From Methyloceanibacter methanicus (GTDB lineage: Bacteria > Pseudomonadota > Alphaproteobacteria > Rhizobiales > Methyloligellaceae), in NCBI RefSeq assembly GCF_001723285.1, contig NZ_LPWG01000010.1, forward strand, positions 372,001-436,000: a stretch of DNA of 64,000 nt. The letters run 5' to 3'. A program made the position numbers and the translations under genes. Positions 27,616-37,854 of the stretch are shown here, in pieces (the stretch's first letter is position 1; every line of letters starts with the position of its first letter). Under the pieces are notes generated by a model. That model did not search any database, had not been told where the DNA came from, and worked only from the letters and a program-made list of their open reading frames with translations.

Positions 27616-28936
27616 TCACGGTGCGGCCGGCGCGACGCGCCAAATGGTATTACCCACGTCGTCGGCCACGAGCAGCGCCCCTGTCCGGTCTTCGGCCACC
27701 CCGACGGGCCGTCCGTAGGCTTTGCCGTCCTCGCTGAGAAAGCCGGTCAGGATGTCTTCCGGCTTTCCGGACGGCACACCGTTTTCGAACGGCACGAAGA
27801 CGACCTTGTAGCCGCTGGGCGGGCTCCGGTTCCAGGACCCGTGCTGCCCGATAAAGGCGCCGCCCCGATAGCGTTCCGGGAACAAGGCGCCGCCGTAGAA
27901 GGCGAGGCCGAGCGAAGCCGTATGAGGTCCGAGGGCGTAGTCGGGCACGATGGCCGTCTTCACGAGGTCGGGTCGCGGCGGTTGCACACGCGTGTCCACG
28001 TGATCCCCGTAATAGCTGTAGGGCCATCCGTAGAAGCCGTTCTGCGCGACCGAGGTCATATAGTCGGGGACGAGATCGCTGCCGAGTTCGTCCCGTTCGT
28101 TGACCGTGGTCCAGAGTTTTCCGCTGTCCGGATGCAACGCGAGCCCGACAGGATTGCGCAGGCCGGAGGCGAAGAGGCGCGAGGCGCCGCTCGCAAGGTC
28201 GATCTCGTGGATCGCGGCCCGCCCTTCTTCGTGCTCGAAGCCGCGCTCGCCGATATTGCTGTTGGAGCCCACCGAGGCATAGAGCGTCGTGCCGTCGCGG
28301 CTGGCAAGGATGTTCTTGACCCAGTGGATATTGACCGGGCCTGCCGGCAGGCCGACGACCGGTTCGCCTTGTCCGGTAATCTGCGTGGCCCCGTCCGTGT
28401 ACGGAAACCGGACGATGCCGTCCGTATTGGCCACGTAGAAGCTGGTCCCCACCAGCGCCATGCCGTAGGGCGAGTTGAGACCAGAAAGGAATTCCGTGCG
28501 GGTCTCGGCCACGCCGTCTCCGTCCGCATCGCGCAGAAGCGTGATTCGATTGGGGCTCGCAACGCCGGCGCCGGCCCACCACATGCCGAGCTTCATGGCC
28601 CAACCCATCGGCCCGTCCGCCAGGCCGGGCTGCGGCGGCGCCGCTGTCTCCGCGACAAGGACGTCGCCATTGGGCAGCACGTAAATCATCCGGGGGTGGT
28701 CGAGGCCGGTGGCAAAGGCATTCACGGCCAGCCCGTCCGCGGCCCTCGGGGCCGCGCCGTCCGGCCAACCCGTGGCTTCGGCGATCACGACGGTCGGAAA
28801 GGTGGTCCGGACCGGCGCGGGCAGGACCGGGTCGGGTCGGTCCCGCCTCGACCGGGAGGGTGGCCTCCTCGCCGCAGCCGGCCAGGGTCAGGCAGACCAG
28901 AACGGCAATCGATCCTGCAAGGAGGCGGCTATGCAT
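27616..28936 (-). CDS. Sorbosone/glucose dehydrogenase-like lipoprotein (PQQ propeller type), frameshifted near its N-terminus
   Basis: The main frame (27616-28788) is a soluble PQQ-type sugar dehydrogenase propeller. Marks are [51 protein letters not shown] and [15 protein letters not shown]. The signal lies in another frame: [21 protein letters not shown] from 28936, with lipobox LAGC. The two join near 28835 in a short run of C and G bases, into [16 protein letters not shown]. Sorbosone dehydrogenases oxidise aldoses or sorbosone in the periplasm and pass electrons to cytochromes. It is the first gene of the operon with the GDSL esterase and lactonase. Confidence 0.82.
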
Positions 28937-29189
28937 TCGTGCTTCTCTTCCCGCGCGCCGTTGATTGAGGCCAATTCTGGGCCGATGCCCGAGCGTGGCG
29001 GTCACATTGGTGTGAAACTGGCTCTAAGTCATTCTAACGTCGTTGTTTTTCATGGCTCTGCTATGACATTGCGGCCATTCGGCCTATGTGTTCGCCCGAC
29101 CGCGTGAGATAATGTGCTACGCCCGAAGCCGATCGCGTGAAGCACCACGCCCGCGCGGCATCGGACGCCAGCCTCCTGAGACACACAGA

Positions 29190-30587
29190 ATGCAGCAGAG
29201 AAACCAAAGCGCCAAGCATGCGGCCGCAGAGCGCGAGGACGGCACGTCGCCTGCCTCGGATTCGGCCCCGAAAGACTCGCCCCCGAAAGACTCGCCCCCG
29301 AAAGACTCGGGCTCAAAAAAAGACTCGGCCTCGAAGCACGAGACCGGCACGGCGCCGGCGCAGGGCTCCTCCTCGCGCATCGGAAGAATTCTGTTCATCA
29401 GCCTGGTGGTCATCGCCCTGGCGGCGGTCGCCTATCGTTACATGGTCGTGCCGCAAGGGGAGCAGCAGGCCGCGGCGCCGGGCGGGCCGCCCCCGGCACC
29501 ACCCGTCAGCGTGGCGAAGCCCGTGGTCGAGACCTTGCGCGAGTGGAGCGATTTCACCGGCCAGTTCGAGGCCCAGGAATCGGTCGAGATCCGCGCGCGC
29601 GTGAGCGGCTACCTCGAATCGGTCAACTTCTCGGACGGACAGCTGGTGGAGAAGGGCGATCTCCTGTTCGTCATCGAGCCGCGCCCGTTCGAGATCGCCT
29701 TGGCCTCGGCAAAGGCGCAACTCGTCCAGGCCGAAGCTGAACTGGATCTCGCCAAGGTGCAGTTGGAGCGCACGGCCGAACTGCGCAAGAAGGACTTTGC
29801 GTCGGCCCAGGTGTTCGACGAACGCGCGGCCGAAGTGAAGAACGCGACGGCGGCACGCGACAGCGCGCGCGCAGCCATCGATCAGGCCGAACTCAATCTC
29901 AACTACACGCGCGTCCTGGCGCCGGTCTCCGGCCGCGTTGGCCGTCATGAAGTCAGCGTCGGCAACCTGGTGGTCGGCGGCACCGGCGAGACGACGCTGC
30001 TCACGACGATCGTCTCGCTCGACCCCATTTGGCTGACCTTCAATGTCAGCGAGGGCGACATCCTGACCTATCAGCGCTCGATCCAAAAGGGCGAGGTCGA
30101 ATCGGTCCGCGGCGGCGGCGTCGAGGTCGAAGGTCAACTCGTCGACGAGAAGGATTGGCCGCTGAAGGGCACGATCGACTTCCTCGACAATCAGTTCAGC
30201 CGAACCTCGGGCACCATCCGTGTCCGGGCCTCGTTCCCCAACGCCGACCTCTTCATCACCCCCGGGCAGTTCGGCCGCGTCCGCGTGCCGATGTCGCAGG
30301 ACAAGCCGACCCTGCTCGTACCTGATACGGCGGTGGTCACCGACCAGTCCACGAAAGTCCTGTTCACGGTCGCCGAAGACGGAACGGTGGTGCCGAAACC
30401 GGTGGAGCTCGGTTCGGTAACCGATGGCGGTCTGCGTGTCGTCCGCAGCGGCATCACCGCCGACGACGAGGTCATCGTCAACGGCTTGCTCCGTGCGCGG
30501 CCCGGCCAGAAGGTCACGCCGCAGCCGACGGAGATCGCCCCGCCCGCCAAACAAGCTTCCGCGGACGCGCCCGCCAGCAAACAATGA
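29190..30587 (+). CDS. RND efflux periplasmic adaptor (AcrA/MexA type)
   Basis: Membrane fusion protein that links the inner-membrane pump to an outer-membrane channel. The ATG at 29190 gives 465 residues; upstream in-frame residues do not look coding. The N-terminus is unusual: about 65 hydrophilic residues, including the repeat PKDSPPKDSPPKDSGSKKDS, precede a single membrane helix (ILFISLVVIALAAVAY). The lipoyl/barrel-sandwich halves follow (ETLREWSDFTGQFEAQESVEI, YTRVLAPVSGRVGR) around a helical hairpin. Beta-barrel and membrane-proximal domains complete it. Its stop overlaps the start of the pump gene. No outer-membrane TolC-type gene is adjacent. Confidence 0.9.
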   Translation: MQQRNQSAKHAAAEREDGTSPASDSAPKDSPPKDSPPKDSGSKKDSASKHETGTAPAQGSSSRIGRILFISLVVIALAAVAYRYMVVPQGEQQAAAPGGPPPAPPVSVAKPVVETLREWSDFTGQFEAQESVEIRARVSGYLESVNFSDGQLVEKGDLLFVIEPRPFEIALASAKAQLVQAEAELDLAKVQLERTAELRKKDFASAQVFDERAAEVKNATAARDSARAAIDQAELNLNYTRVLAPVSGRVGRHEVSVGNLVVGGTGETTLLTTIVSLDPIWLTFNVSEGDILTYQRSIQKGEVESVRGGGVEVEGQLVDEKDWPLKGTIDFLDNQFSRTSGTIRVRASFPNADLFITPGQFGRVRVPMSQDKPTLLVPDTAVVTDQSTKVLFTVAEDGTVVPKPVELGSVTDGGLRVVRSGITADDEVIVNGLLRARPGQKVTPQPTEIAPPAKQASADAPASKQ

Positions 30588-33500
30588 AGCTCTCCCACTT
30601 CTTCATCGACCGGCCGATCTTCGCCGCCGTGATCTCGATCTTGATCACGCTTGTCGGTGGCGTGGCCTATTTCGGCCTGCCGGTCGCGCAATATCCCGAG
30701 ATTGCCCCGCCGTCGATCCAGGTGACGGCGCAATATCCCGGCGCCTCCGCCGAGATCGTCGCCAATACGGTCGCCACGCCCATCGAGCAGGAAGTGAACG
30801 GCGTGGACAACATGATCTACATGACGTCCCAGTCGACCGGCGACGGCCAGATGTCGCTGACCGTGACCTTCAAGCTCGGCACCGACCTCGACACGGCGCA
30901 GGTGCTTGTTCAAAACCGCGTGGCGATCGCGACCCCGAGACTCCCCGAGGAGGTGCGCTCGCTCGGCGTCCAGGTCGTGAAGCAGTCGCCCGACCTGATG
31001 ATGGTCATCCATCTGAGTTCGCCCGACGCCAGCCGCGACATGCTCTATGTCTCCAACCATGCGACCTTGCATGTGAAGGACGTGCTGTCGCGCATCGACG
31101 GCGTCGGCAATGTGAGGATTTTCGGCGCGCGCGACTACGCGATGCGCGTCCTGGCTCGACCCCGACAACTCGCGGTCCGCAACCTGACCGCAGGCGATGT
31201 CTTGCGGGCCTTGCGCGGCCAAAACGTGCAGGTCGCCGCCGGCGTCATCAATCAGCCGCCGGTTCCGCGGCCGGGCGCCTTCCAACTCAACGTGGAGACC
31301 CAAGGGCGCCTCACGACGCCGGAGGACTTCGGCAACATCATCGTCAAGTCCGAAGGGGAGGGCCGTGTCGTCCGGGTCCGCGACGTGGCGCGGGTTGAGC
31401 TGGGCGCGGCGGACTATAACCTGAATGGCTATCTCGACGGACGCATTGCGATTCCGATGGGCGTGTTCCAGCGCCCGGGATCGAACGCGCTCGAGACCGC
31501 CGCCGAGGTCGAGGCGGCCATGGAGGAGTTGTCCAAGTCCTTCCCGAGCGGTCTGCGCTACGACATCGTCTACAACCCGACGGTCTTCATCTCCGATTCG
31601 ATCGAGGCCGTGCTGCATACGATGTTCGAGGCCGTCATCCTGGTGGTGCTCGTCATCGTCGTCTTCCTTCAGACCTGGCGCGCATCGCTCATCCCCATCG
31701 TCGCGATTCCCATTTCGCTGATCGGCACGTTCACCGTTCTCGCCGCGATCGGCTACTCGCTCAACAACCTGTCCCTGTTCGGCTTGGTGTTGGCGATCGG
31801 CATCGTCGTCGACGACGCCATCGTGGTGGTGGAGAATGTCGAGCGGAACCTGCGCGAGGGCTTGTCTCCGCGGGAAGCGGCCTACCAAAGCATGAACGAG
31901 GTCGGCACCGCGCTGATCGCCATGACGCTGGTGGTCTGTGCCGTGTTCATCCCGACCTTGTTCCTCAGCGGCATTCTCGGCCAGTTCTTCCGCCAGTTCG
32001 CGGTGACCATCACCACCGCGACGCTGATCTCGCTGGTCGTCTCGCTGACGTTGAGCCCGGCGCTGTGCGCGTTGCTCTTCAAGGCGCATAACGAGGACGA
32101 GCACAAGAAGGGCAATCTGATTACGCGCGGCATCCATCGTGCGTTCGGCTGGTTCAATACCGGGTTCGACTGGGTGGCGGAGAAGTACGGTGCGCTCACG
32201 GGCCGGCTGCTCCGCATGTCCACAATCATGCTCGCGATCTATGCCGGGCTGATCGGGCTGACGGTCTTCCAGTTCCGTGCCGCCCCGACGGGCTTCATTC
32301 CCAATCAGGACCTCGGCTACCTCATCAACATCATCCAGCTGCCGCCGGGCGCGGCTCTGTCGCGCACCGACGAGGTGGCGCTGAGAGTGACGAAGATCGC
32401 CCTGGAGACGCCCGGCGTCGCGCATGCGGTCCCAATCGTCGGTCTTGACGGGGCGACGTTCACCACCTCGTCCAACTCGGCGGTCGTGTTCACACCGCTC
32501 GAGCCTTTCGCGGAGCGGGCGAAGAAGGGCCTCAGCGCGCAAGCGATCTCCGGCGCGCTCAACCAGTTCGCCGGCATCGAGGATGCGTTCATCTTGAGCA
32601 TCTCGCCGCCGCCTGTCCGTGGTATCGGCACCACCGGCGGTTTCAAGATGCAGGTCCAGGACACGCGGGGCGGACCGCTGTCGCAACTCGAGGAAGTGGC
32701 GCAGAGTCTTGTCGGCGCCGCCAACCAGGACCCGGGTCTCTCTCGCGTCTTCACGACCTTCAACACGCGCACGCCGAGCGTTTACGCCGACATCGACCGG
32801 GTGCGCGCCGAGATGCTGGGCGTGAACGCGGATGACCTCTTCCAGACGCTGGAGGTCTATCTGGGCTCCCAATATGTCAACGACTTCAATTTCTTAGGGA
32901 GAACCTACCGCGTCACGGCACAGGCGGACGGCGAGTACCGGCAGGACCTGCATGCCATTTCCCAGCTCAAGGCCCGCAACGCCCAAGGCGAGATGGTGCC
33001 CCTCGGTTCGGTCGCCGCGTTCCAGGACACGGCCGGGCCCTACCGGGTGCAGCACTTCAACCTCTTCCAGGCCGCGGCCGTCCAAGGCGGGACGAAGCCC
33101 GGCTTCTCCAGCGGCTACGGCCTTGAGGCCATGGAACGGCTGGCGGCGGAGGTCCTGCCCGATGGCTATGCCTATCAGTGGACCGAACTCGCCTTTCAGG
33201 AGAAGCAGGCGGGCGATACGGCGATCTTCGTGTTCGCGGCGGCGGTCGTGTTCGTGTTCTTGCTCCTTGCCGCGCAGTACGAGAGCTGGGGCCTGCCGCT
33301 CGCCGTCATTCTGATCGTGCCGATGTGTCTGCTGGCGGCCGTCAGCGGCCTCATGATGCGTGGGATGGCGATCGACATTCTGGGACAGGTGGGCTTCGTG
33401 GTGCTGATCGCCCTGGCGGCGAAGAACGCGATCCTCATCGTCGAGTTCGCGCGTCAGAACGAAGAGCAGGCGCGGGCGTCAATAGAAGCCGTGGTCGATG

Positions 33501-33748
33501 CCGCGCGGGTGCGTTTGCGGCCGATCCTGATGACGGCCCTGGCGTTCATCCTCGGCGTGGTGCCCCTCGTCATCGCCACGGGCGCTGGCGCGGAGATGCG
33601 CCAGTCGCTCGGCACGGCCGTCTTCGCCGGCATGCTGGGCGTCACGGCCTTCGGTCTCATCTTCACGCCGATCTTCTATTTGCTTGTACGCCGGTTCGCA
33701 TCGACCGGGACGCAGCAGACCGACAGCCGTACCGAGCCGGCCGAGTAG
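30584..33748 (+). CDS. RND multidrug efflux transporter (AcrB/MexB type)
   Basis: Proton-driven drug exporter of 1054 residues, full length for the HAE-1 family. It begins SHFFIDRPIFAAVISILI, as in AcrB. Helix 4 carries the proton-relay pair in GIVVDDAIVVVENVERN (two Asp), and helix 10 the Lys in ALAAKNAILIVEFARQ. Porter subdomains (IEQEVNGVDNMIYMTS) and the second-half TTSSNSAVVFTPLEPF region are in order. The ATG overlaps the adaptor stop by four bases, so they are translationally coupled. The substrate cannot be told from sequence. Confidence 0.95.
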   Translation: MKLSHFFIDRPIFAAVISILITLVGGVAYFGLPVAQYPEIAPPSIQVTAQYPGASAEIVANTVATPIEQEVNGVDNMIYMTSQSTGDGQMSLTVTFKLGTDLDTAQVLVQNRVAIATPRLPEEVRSLGVQVVKQSPDLMMVIHLSSPDASRDMLYVSNHATLHVKDVLSRIDGVGNVRIFGARDYAMRVLARPRQLAVRNLTAGDVLRALRGQNVQVAAGVINQPPVPRPGAFQLNVETQGRLTTPEDFGNIIVKSEGEGRVVRVRDVARVELGAADYNLNGYLDGRIAIPMGVFQRPGSNALETAAEVEAAMEELSKSFPSGLRYDIVYNPTVFISDSIEAVLHTMFEAVILVVLVIVVFLQTWRASLIPIVAIPISLIGTFTVLAAIGYSLNNLSLFGLVLAIGIVVDDAIVVVENVERNLREGLSPREAAYQSMNEVGTALIAMTLVVCAVFIPTLFLSGILGQFFRQFAVTITTATLISLVVSLTLSPALCALLFKAHNEDEHKKGNLITRGIHRAFGWFNTGFDWVAEKYGALTGRLLRMSTIMLAIYAGLIGLTVFQFRAAPTGFIPNQDLGYLINIIQLPPGAALSRTDEVALRVTKIALETPGVAHAVPIVGLDGATFTTSSNSAVVFTPLEPFAERAKKGLSAQAISGALNQFAGIEDAFILSISPPPVRGIGTTGGFKMQVQDTRGGPLSQLEEVAQSLVGAANQDPGLSRVFTTFNTRTPSVYADIDRVRAEMLGVNADDLFQTLEVYLGSQYVNDFNFLGRTYRVTAQADGEYRQDLHAISQLKARNAQGEMVPLGSVAAFQDTAGPYRVQHFNLFQAAAVQGGTKPGFSSGYGLEAMERLAAEVLPDGYAYQWTELAFQEKQAGDTAIFVFAAAVVFVFLLLAAQYESWGLPLAVILIVPMCLLAAVSGLMMRGMAIDILGQVGFVVLIALAAKNAILIVEFARQNEEQARASIEAVVDAARVRLRPILMTALAFILGVVPLVIATGAGAEMRQSLGTAVFAGMLGVTAFGLIFTPIFYLLVRRFASTGTQQTDSRTEPAE

Positions 33749-33774
33749 GGCGCATCGCCGCTGGGGCCCCAGTC

Positions 33775-34434
33775 TCAAGGCGTGACTGCGTGGCCGAAGA
33801 GCGCGGAGTCGGCCAGGCCATCGAAGATTGTCTGCACGGCCAACGCGGCCAGCAGGACGCCGAAGACGCGTACGATCACCTTACGCGCGGTGACGCCGAT
33901 GATCCGATGGATTTCCTGGGCGAGCATCAGCAGTGCGAGCGTGACGAGCATGACGGCCAGAATTCCGGCGACGACGGCCACGAGCAGCGCCGGGTCGCCC
34001 TTGGTGTTCGCGGCCAGGACGATCGCGCCGGTCATGGCGCCGGGCCCTGCCAGCAACGGAGTCGCGAGCGGAAACACGGCGAGATCCGCGTGTCCGTCGG
34101 CCTTGGTCTCGGCCTCCGCACTTTCTTTGGTGGTCAGCAGGGTCGGCGTCGCGCGCCGCGACAACGTCATGTCGAGCGCAATGATGAACAGGATAATCCC
34201 GCCCGCGGTCTGCAAAGCGGCGAGCGTCACCCCGAGCCGCCGAAGAATCGGTTCTCCCACCAGCGTGAACAGCAAAATGATGACCGTGGCGATGGCGACG
34301 GCTTTCACCGACACCCTCCGGCGCTCGGCCCGGGATAGATTTGGCGTGAGCGAGGCGACAAGGACCGCGGAGTCGACGGGGCCGATAACGGCGAAGAACG
34401 TGGCAAATGCCGTCAAGGCAGTTTCGATCATCAT
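33775..34434 (-). CDS. MarC family membrane protein
   Basis: The 219-residue product has six predicted membrane helices and the MarC/YhgN pattern: ALTAFATFFAVIGPVDSAVLVASLTP at the N-terminus (seen as FFAVIGPVDSAVLVASL), GGIILFIIALDMTLS near residue 80, and PLATPLLAGPGAMTGAIVL near 125. The family was once linked to antibiotic resistance but its function is unproven. It is convergent with the efflux pump, 26 bases apart, with a CTGGGGCCCCAG palindrome in the gap. Confidence 0.88.
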   Translation of the reverse strand: MMIETALTAFATFFAVIGPVDSAVLVASLTPNLSRAERRRVSVKAVAIATVIILLFTLVGEPILRRLGVTLAALQTAGGIILFIIALDMTLSRRATPTLLTTKESAEAETKADGHADLAVFPLATPLLAGPGAMTGAIVLAANTKGDPALLVAVVAGILAVMLVTLALLMLAQEIHRIIGVTARKVIVRVFGVLLAALAVQTIFDGLADSALFGHAVTP

Positions 34435-34574
34435 GGTCCTATCGCGGGTCGATCTTCGGATATGGCGCCCGATACGGGCCGGTGTTGCTCAATCGCGCGG
34501 CGTCTGATTATGATGCCTCAAAATATAACATTGGGCGGAAGCAGACGTGAGGAGCGGGCGTTCAAAGGCGCTTA

Positions 34575-36071
34575 ATGGGAAGGCTGAGCTTGCCGCAAGA
34601 CACAGACACGCTGATGGCAGGGGATATTCCTCAGAGCGCCGCCGAGTATTACGCTAAATTTTTCAATGAGATGAGGGACGCCGACGGGTGCGTGCGGCCG
34701 GCCTACAAGCAGCTCGCCGAGCTCCTGGACGGCCTGTCGATCGAATCGCTCGTCACCAAGCAGGAAGCGGCCGATGCGCTGTTCCGGCGGCTCGGCATCA
34801 CTTTCGCCGTTTATACCGAGGGCGGCTCCACCGAGCGGCTGATCCCCTTCGATCTGATCCCGAGAATCCTCCATCAATCCGAGTGGGACCTGGTGGAGCG
34901 GGGCTGCCTTCAGCGCGTGAAGGCCATCAACATGTTTCTCCACGATATCTACCACGATCAGGAGATTCTGAAGGCCGAGCTCATTCCGCCGGAACTGGTG
35001 TTCAAGAACCCGGCCTTCCGGCCCGAGATGTGCGGGGTGGATCTACCCAAGGACGTGTACGCGCACATTGCCGGCGTCGATCTCGTCCGGACAAGCGAGC
35101 GCGATTTCTTCGTGCTGGAGGACAATGTCCGCACGCCGTCCGGCGTGTCCTACGTTCTGGAGAACCGCGAGATCATGATGCGGCTGTTCCCGGACGCCTT
35201 TAACGGCCAGGCCGTGTCGCCTGTCGGAAACTATCCCGAACGGCTGCTGGAGAACCTGCGCGCCGTTGCGCCCGGCGGCGCGGACGATCCCGTGGTCGTG
35301 CTGCTCACCCCGGGCCGCTACAACAGCGCCTATTTCGAACATGTGTTTCTTGCCGAGCAGATGGGGATCGATCTTGTCGAAGGCGTCGATCTGTTCGTGC
35401 GCGACGGCTATGTGTGGATGCGCACGACCGAGGGTCCTGTCCGGGTCGACGTGATCTATCGCCGGCTCGACGACGATTTCATGGACCCGCTCGCCTTCTA
35501 CGCGGGCTCGATGTTGGCCGTGCCGGGGCTCTTGTCGGTTGTCCGGTCCGGGCGCGTGGCGCTGGCCAACGCGCTCGGGACGGGCGTTGCGGACGACAAG
35601 GCCATGTATGTCTACGTGCCGCGCATGATCGAGTTCTATCTCGGCGAGCACGCGATCCTGAAGAACGTGCAGACCTATATGCTGCGCGACCCCAAACAGT
35701 GCCAGCACGTGCTGCAGTATATCGACAGTCTGGTGGTCAAGGAGGTCCAGGGTTCGGGCGGTTACGGCATGTTGATCGGGCCCGCCTCGACCAAGGCCGA
35801 GCAGGAAGCTTTCAAGGCGCGGATCCTGGAAAACCCGGACAATTACATTGCCCAGCCGACGCTGACGCTGTCGACCGCGCCGACCTTGTGCAACGGTGAG
35901 CTGCAGCCCCGCCACGTGGATCTCAGACCGTTCGTGCTTTCCGGCGATGAAACCTCGGTCATTCCGGGCGGCCTCACGCGGGTGGCGCTGCGCGAGAAGT
36001 CCCTGGTCGTGAATTCGAGCCAGGGCGGCGGCACCAAGGATACCTGGGTTTTGGAGCGTGGACCATGCTGA
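34575..36071 (+). CDS. Circularly permuted ATP-grasp family protein (DUF404/407 type)
   Basis: Predicted amide or peptide-bond-forming ligase of the circularly permuted ATP-grasp type, 498 residues. Typical blocks are GITFAVYTEGGSTERLIPFD near residue 75, RDFFVLEDNVRTPSGVSYVLENR near 175, KEVQGSGGYGMLIGP near 390 (the nucleotide-binding glycine loop) and the C-terminal RVALREKSLVVNSSQGGGTKDTWVL. It is the first gene of a four-gene run with the alpha-E protein, a transglutaminase-like protein and the Anbu peptidase. Comparative genomic studies of amidoligases proposed that such clusters make and process a small peptide; the product is unknown. Confidence 0.9.
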   Translation: MGRLSLPQDTDTLMAGDIPQSAAEYYAKFFNEMRDADGCVRPAYKQLAELLDGLSIESLVTKQEAADALFRRLGITFAVYTEGGSTERLIPFDLIPRILHQSEWDLVERGCLQRVKAINMFLHDIYHDQEILKAELIPPELVFKNPAFRPEMCGVDLPKDVYAHIAGVDLVRTSERDFFVLEDNVRTPSGVSYVLENREIMMRLFPDAFNGQAVSPVGNYPERLLENLRAVAPGGADDPVVVLLTPGRYNSAYFEHVFLAEQMGIDLVEGVDLFVRDGYVWMRTTEGPVRVDVIYRRLDDDFMDPLAFYAGSMLAVPGLLSVVRSGRVALANALGTGVADDKAMYVYVPRMIEFYLGEHAILKNVQTYMLRDPKQCQHVLQYIDSLVVKEVQGSGGYGMLIGPASTKAEQEAFKARILENPDNYIAQPTLTLSTAPTLCNGELQPRHVDLRPFVLSGDETSVIPGGLTRVALREKSLVVNSSQGGGTKDTWVLERGPC

Positions 36072-37024
36072 GCCGGACGGCGGAAGATCTCTTTTGGATG
36101 GCGCGCAACATGGAGCGTGCCGAGAATACCGCGCGCATGCTGGAGGTGAGCTTCCGGCTATCCTTGCTGCCGTCTTCAATGGACCGCCAGGCGCAGTTCG
36201 AGCCGATTCTGACCATCGCGCCCGGCGACGGCACGTTCTACGAGCGGTATGACGAACTGAGCTATGAGGGCCTTGTGCGCTACGTGGCGCTGGATCCGGA
36301 AAACAACGGCTCGATCTTTTCGCTCATCCGAAACGCACGCGAGAATGCCCGCGCCCGCAGGGCCTCGATCTCAAGCGAGGCCTGGGAGAGCCTGAACGCG
36401 ACCTGGCTGCAAATGCAGAGCTTCGACTTCGACGCGGTTCGCCGGTGGGGCTATCGGGATTTCTTCGACTGGGTCAAGGAACGTTCGCATCTCTTCCGCG
36501 GAGTCGTCTTCGGGACCATGCTGCACGACGACGGGTTCCGCTTCATCCGGCTCGGCACTTTCATCGAGCGCGCCGACAACACCGCCAGAATTCTCGACGT
36601 GAAGTATCACGTGCTGCTGCCGGATACGGAGCAGGTCGGCGGCTACGTGGATTACTATCAATGGGCCGCGTTGCTGCGCTCGGTCGGCGCGTTCCGCGCG
36701 TACCGCCGGATCTATCACGACACGATCTATCCCTGGCGCGTCGCCGAGCTCCTCATCCTGCGGGAGGACATGCCCCGGTCCCTGCATCATTGCTATGGCA
36801 TCGTATTGGCGACGCTGGACGAACTTGCGGCCAAGAAGCCGCTCGAGTGCCGGCGCATGGCGGGTCATACCCATGCGCAGCTTTGCTACGGACAAATCCA
36901 GGAGGTGTTCCGGGAAGGACTGCACGAATATCTGGTCCGGTTCATCGAGAACAACCGCGAGCTGGGATCGCAGATCCAAGAGGACTTCTTGATGACGCCG
37001 ATGGTGATGGCGGAGGCCGTCTAG
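36065..37024 (+). CDS. Alpha-E domain protein (DUF403)
   Basis: All-helical protein of 319 residues, beginning MLSRTAEDLFWMARNMERAENTARML (short form MLSRTAEDLFWMARNMERAE), the signature of the alpha-E family. A second signature is FIRLGTFIERADNTARILDV near residue 160. The family always keeps company with the permuted ATP-grasp proteins and is thought to bind them or their substrate; no activity is known. Its ATG overlaps the stop of the ATP-grasp gene by seven bases, so translation is coupled. Confidence 0.9.
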   Translation: MLSRTAEDLFWMARNMERAENTARMLEVSFRLSLLPSSMDRQAQFEPILTIAPGDGTFYERYDELSYEGLVRYVALDPENNGSIFSLIRNARENARARRASISSEAWESLNATWLQMQSFDFDAVRRWGYRDFFDWVKERSHLFRGVVFGTMLHDDGFRFIRLGTFIERADNTARILDVKYHVLLPDTEQVGGYVDYYQWAALLRSVGAFRAYRRIYHDTIYPWRVAELLILREDMPRSLHHCYGIVLATLDELAAKKPLECRRMAGHTHAQLCYGQIQEVFREGLHEYLVRFIENNRELGSQIQEDFLMTPMVMAEAV

Positions 37025-37027
37025 CCC

Positions 37028-37803
37028 ATGTTGATCCGCATCGAGCATTCGACGTCGTACAAATACTCCGAGCCGCTTCTGGCGACGACGCAGTATCTGC
37101 GCATGACGCCGCTGTCCGGCCGGACCCAGGCGGTGGAGAACTGGGCGCTGATCTGTCCAGGCGCGACCACCACGGCCTGGCAGGATCAATATGGCAATGC
37201 CTGCCATACCTTGACCGTCACGAAGCACGTCGACCGCCTCGACATTCGGGTGAGCGGGCTTGTCCGGACCCGGGACACGAGCGGCGTCGTCGGGGTGGCC
37301 ACGCCCGAGCTGCCCATCATGCTTTACTTGCGCGAAACGCCGGCGACGGTGGCATCGGACTCGATCCGCGATCTTGCGGCCGCGTGCCGCGGGACCGCCG
37401 AGAGAGACCGGATCGAGGTGCTCCACGACATCATGCTCGGCATCGCGACGCCGTGGAGTACAGGCCGGGCGAGACCCATGTCCATACCACCGGCACCGAG
37501 GCGCTGGAGCAGGGCCGCGGCGTGTGCCAGGACCATGCGCACATCTTCTGCGCGACCGCCCGGGCGCTCGACATCCCGGCCCGTTATGTCAGCGGCTACA
37601 TGACACAAGGTCTGGACCACGAAGCCCACACGGCCAGCCATGCCTGGGCCGAGGCATTCGTTGACTCTCTCGGCTGGGTGGGGTTCGATCCCACCAATCG
37701 CGCTTGCCCAGACGAATCGTATGTCCGGACCGCTATCGGCCTTGACTATTCCGAAGCCAGTCCCGTGCGTGCGTCCGGGCCGGGGGCGGTGACGAAACCA
37801 TGA
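37028..37803 (+). pseudogene. Transglutaminase-like cysteine peptidase, frameshifted
   Basis: Third gene of the ATP-grasp cluster. The N-terminal beta domain (MLIRIEHSTSYKYSEPLLAT) is in the first frame. From about 37444 the sequence continues in another frame, which holds the transglutaminase core: GRGVCQDHAHIFCATARALDIPARYVSGY with catalytic Cys (split here as GRGVCQDHAHIF and ARALDIPARYVSGY), then HAWAEAFVDSLGWVGFDPTN with the catalytic His and Asp. Restoring one C at 37444 (ATCCGC read as ATCGC) joins them into about 258 residues. It starts four bases after the alpha-E gene. Confidence 0.85.
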
Positions 37804-37854
37804 GTGTCCGCGTCAATTTTCCAAATCAGCAATAAGCCGGGGACGGTGGGGCCA

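Noticed and set aside
30191..32872. 893-codon open frame opposite the RND pump gene
   Set aside because: It is an antisense shadow of a GC-rich, well-conserved gene; the residues are rich in Arg, Asp and Gly with no fold pattern, and the pump on the plus strand is certain.
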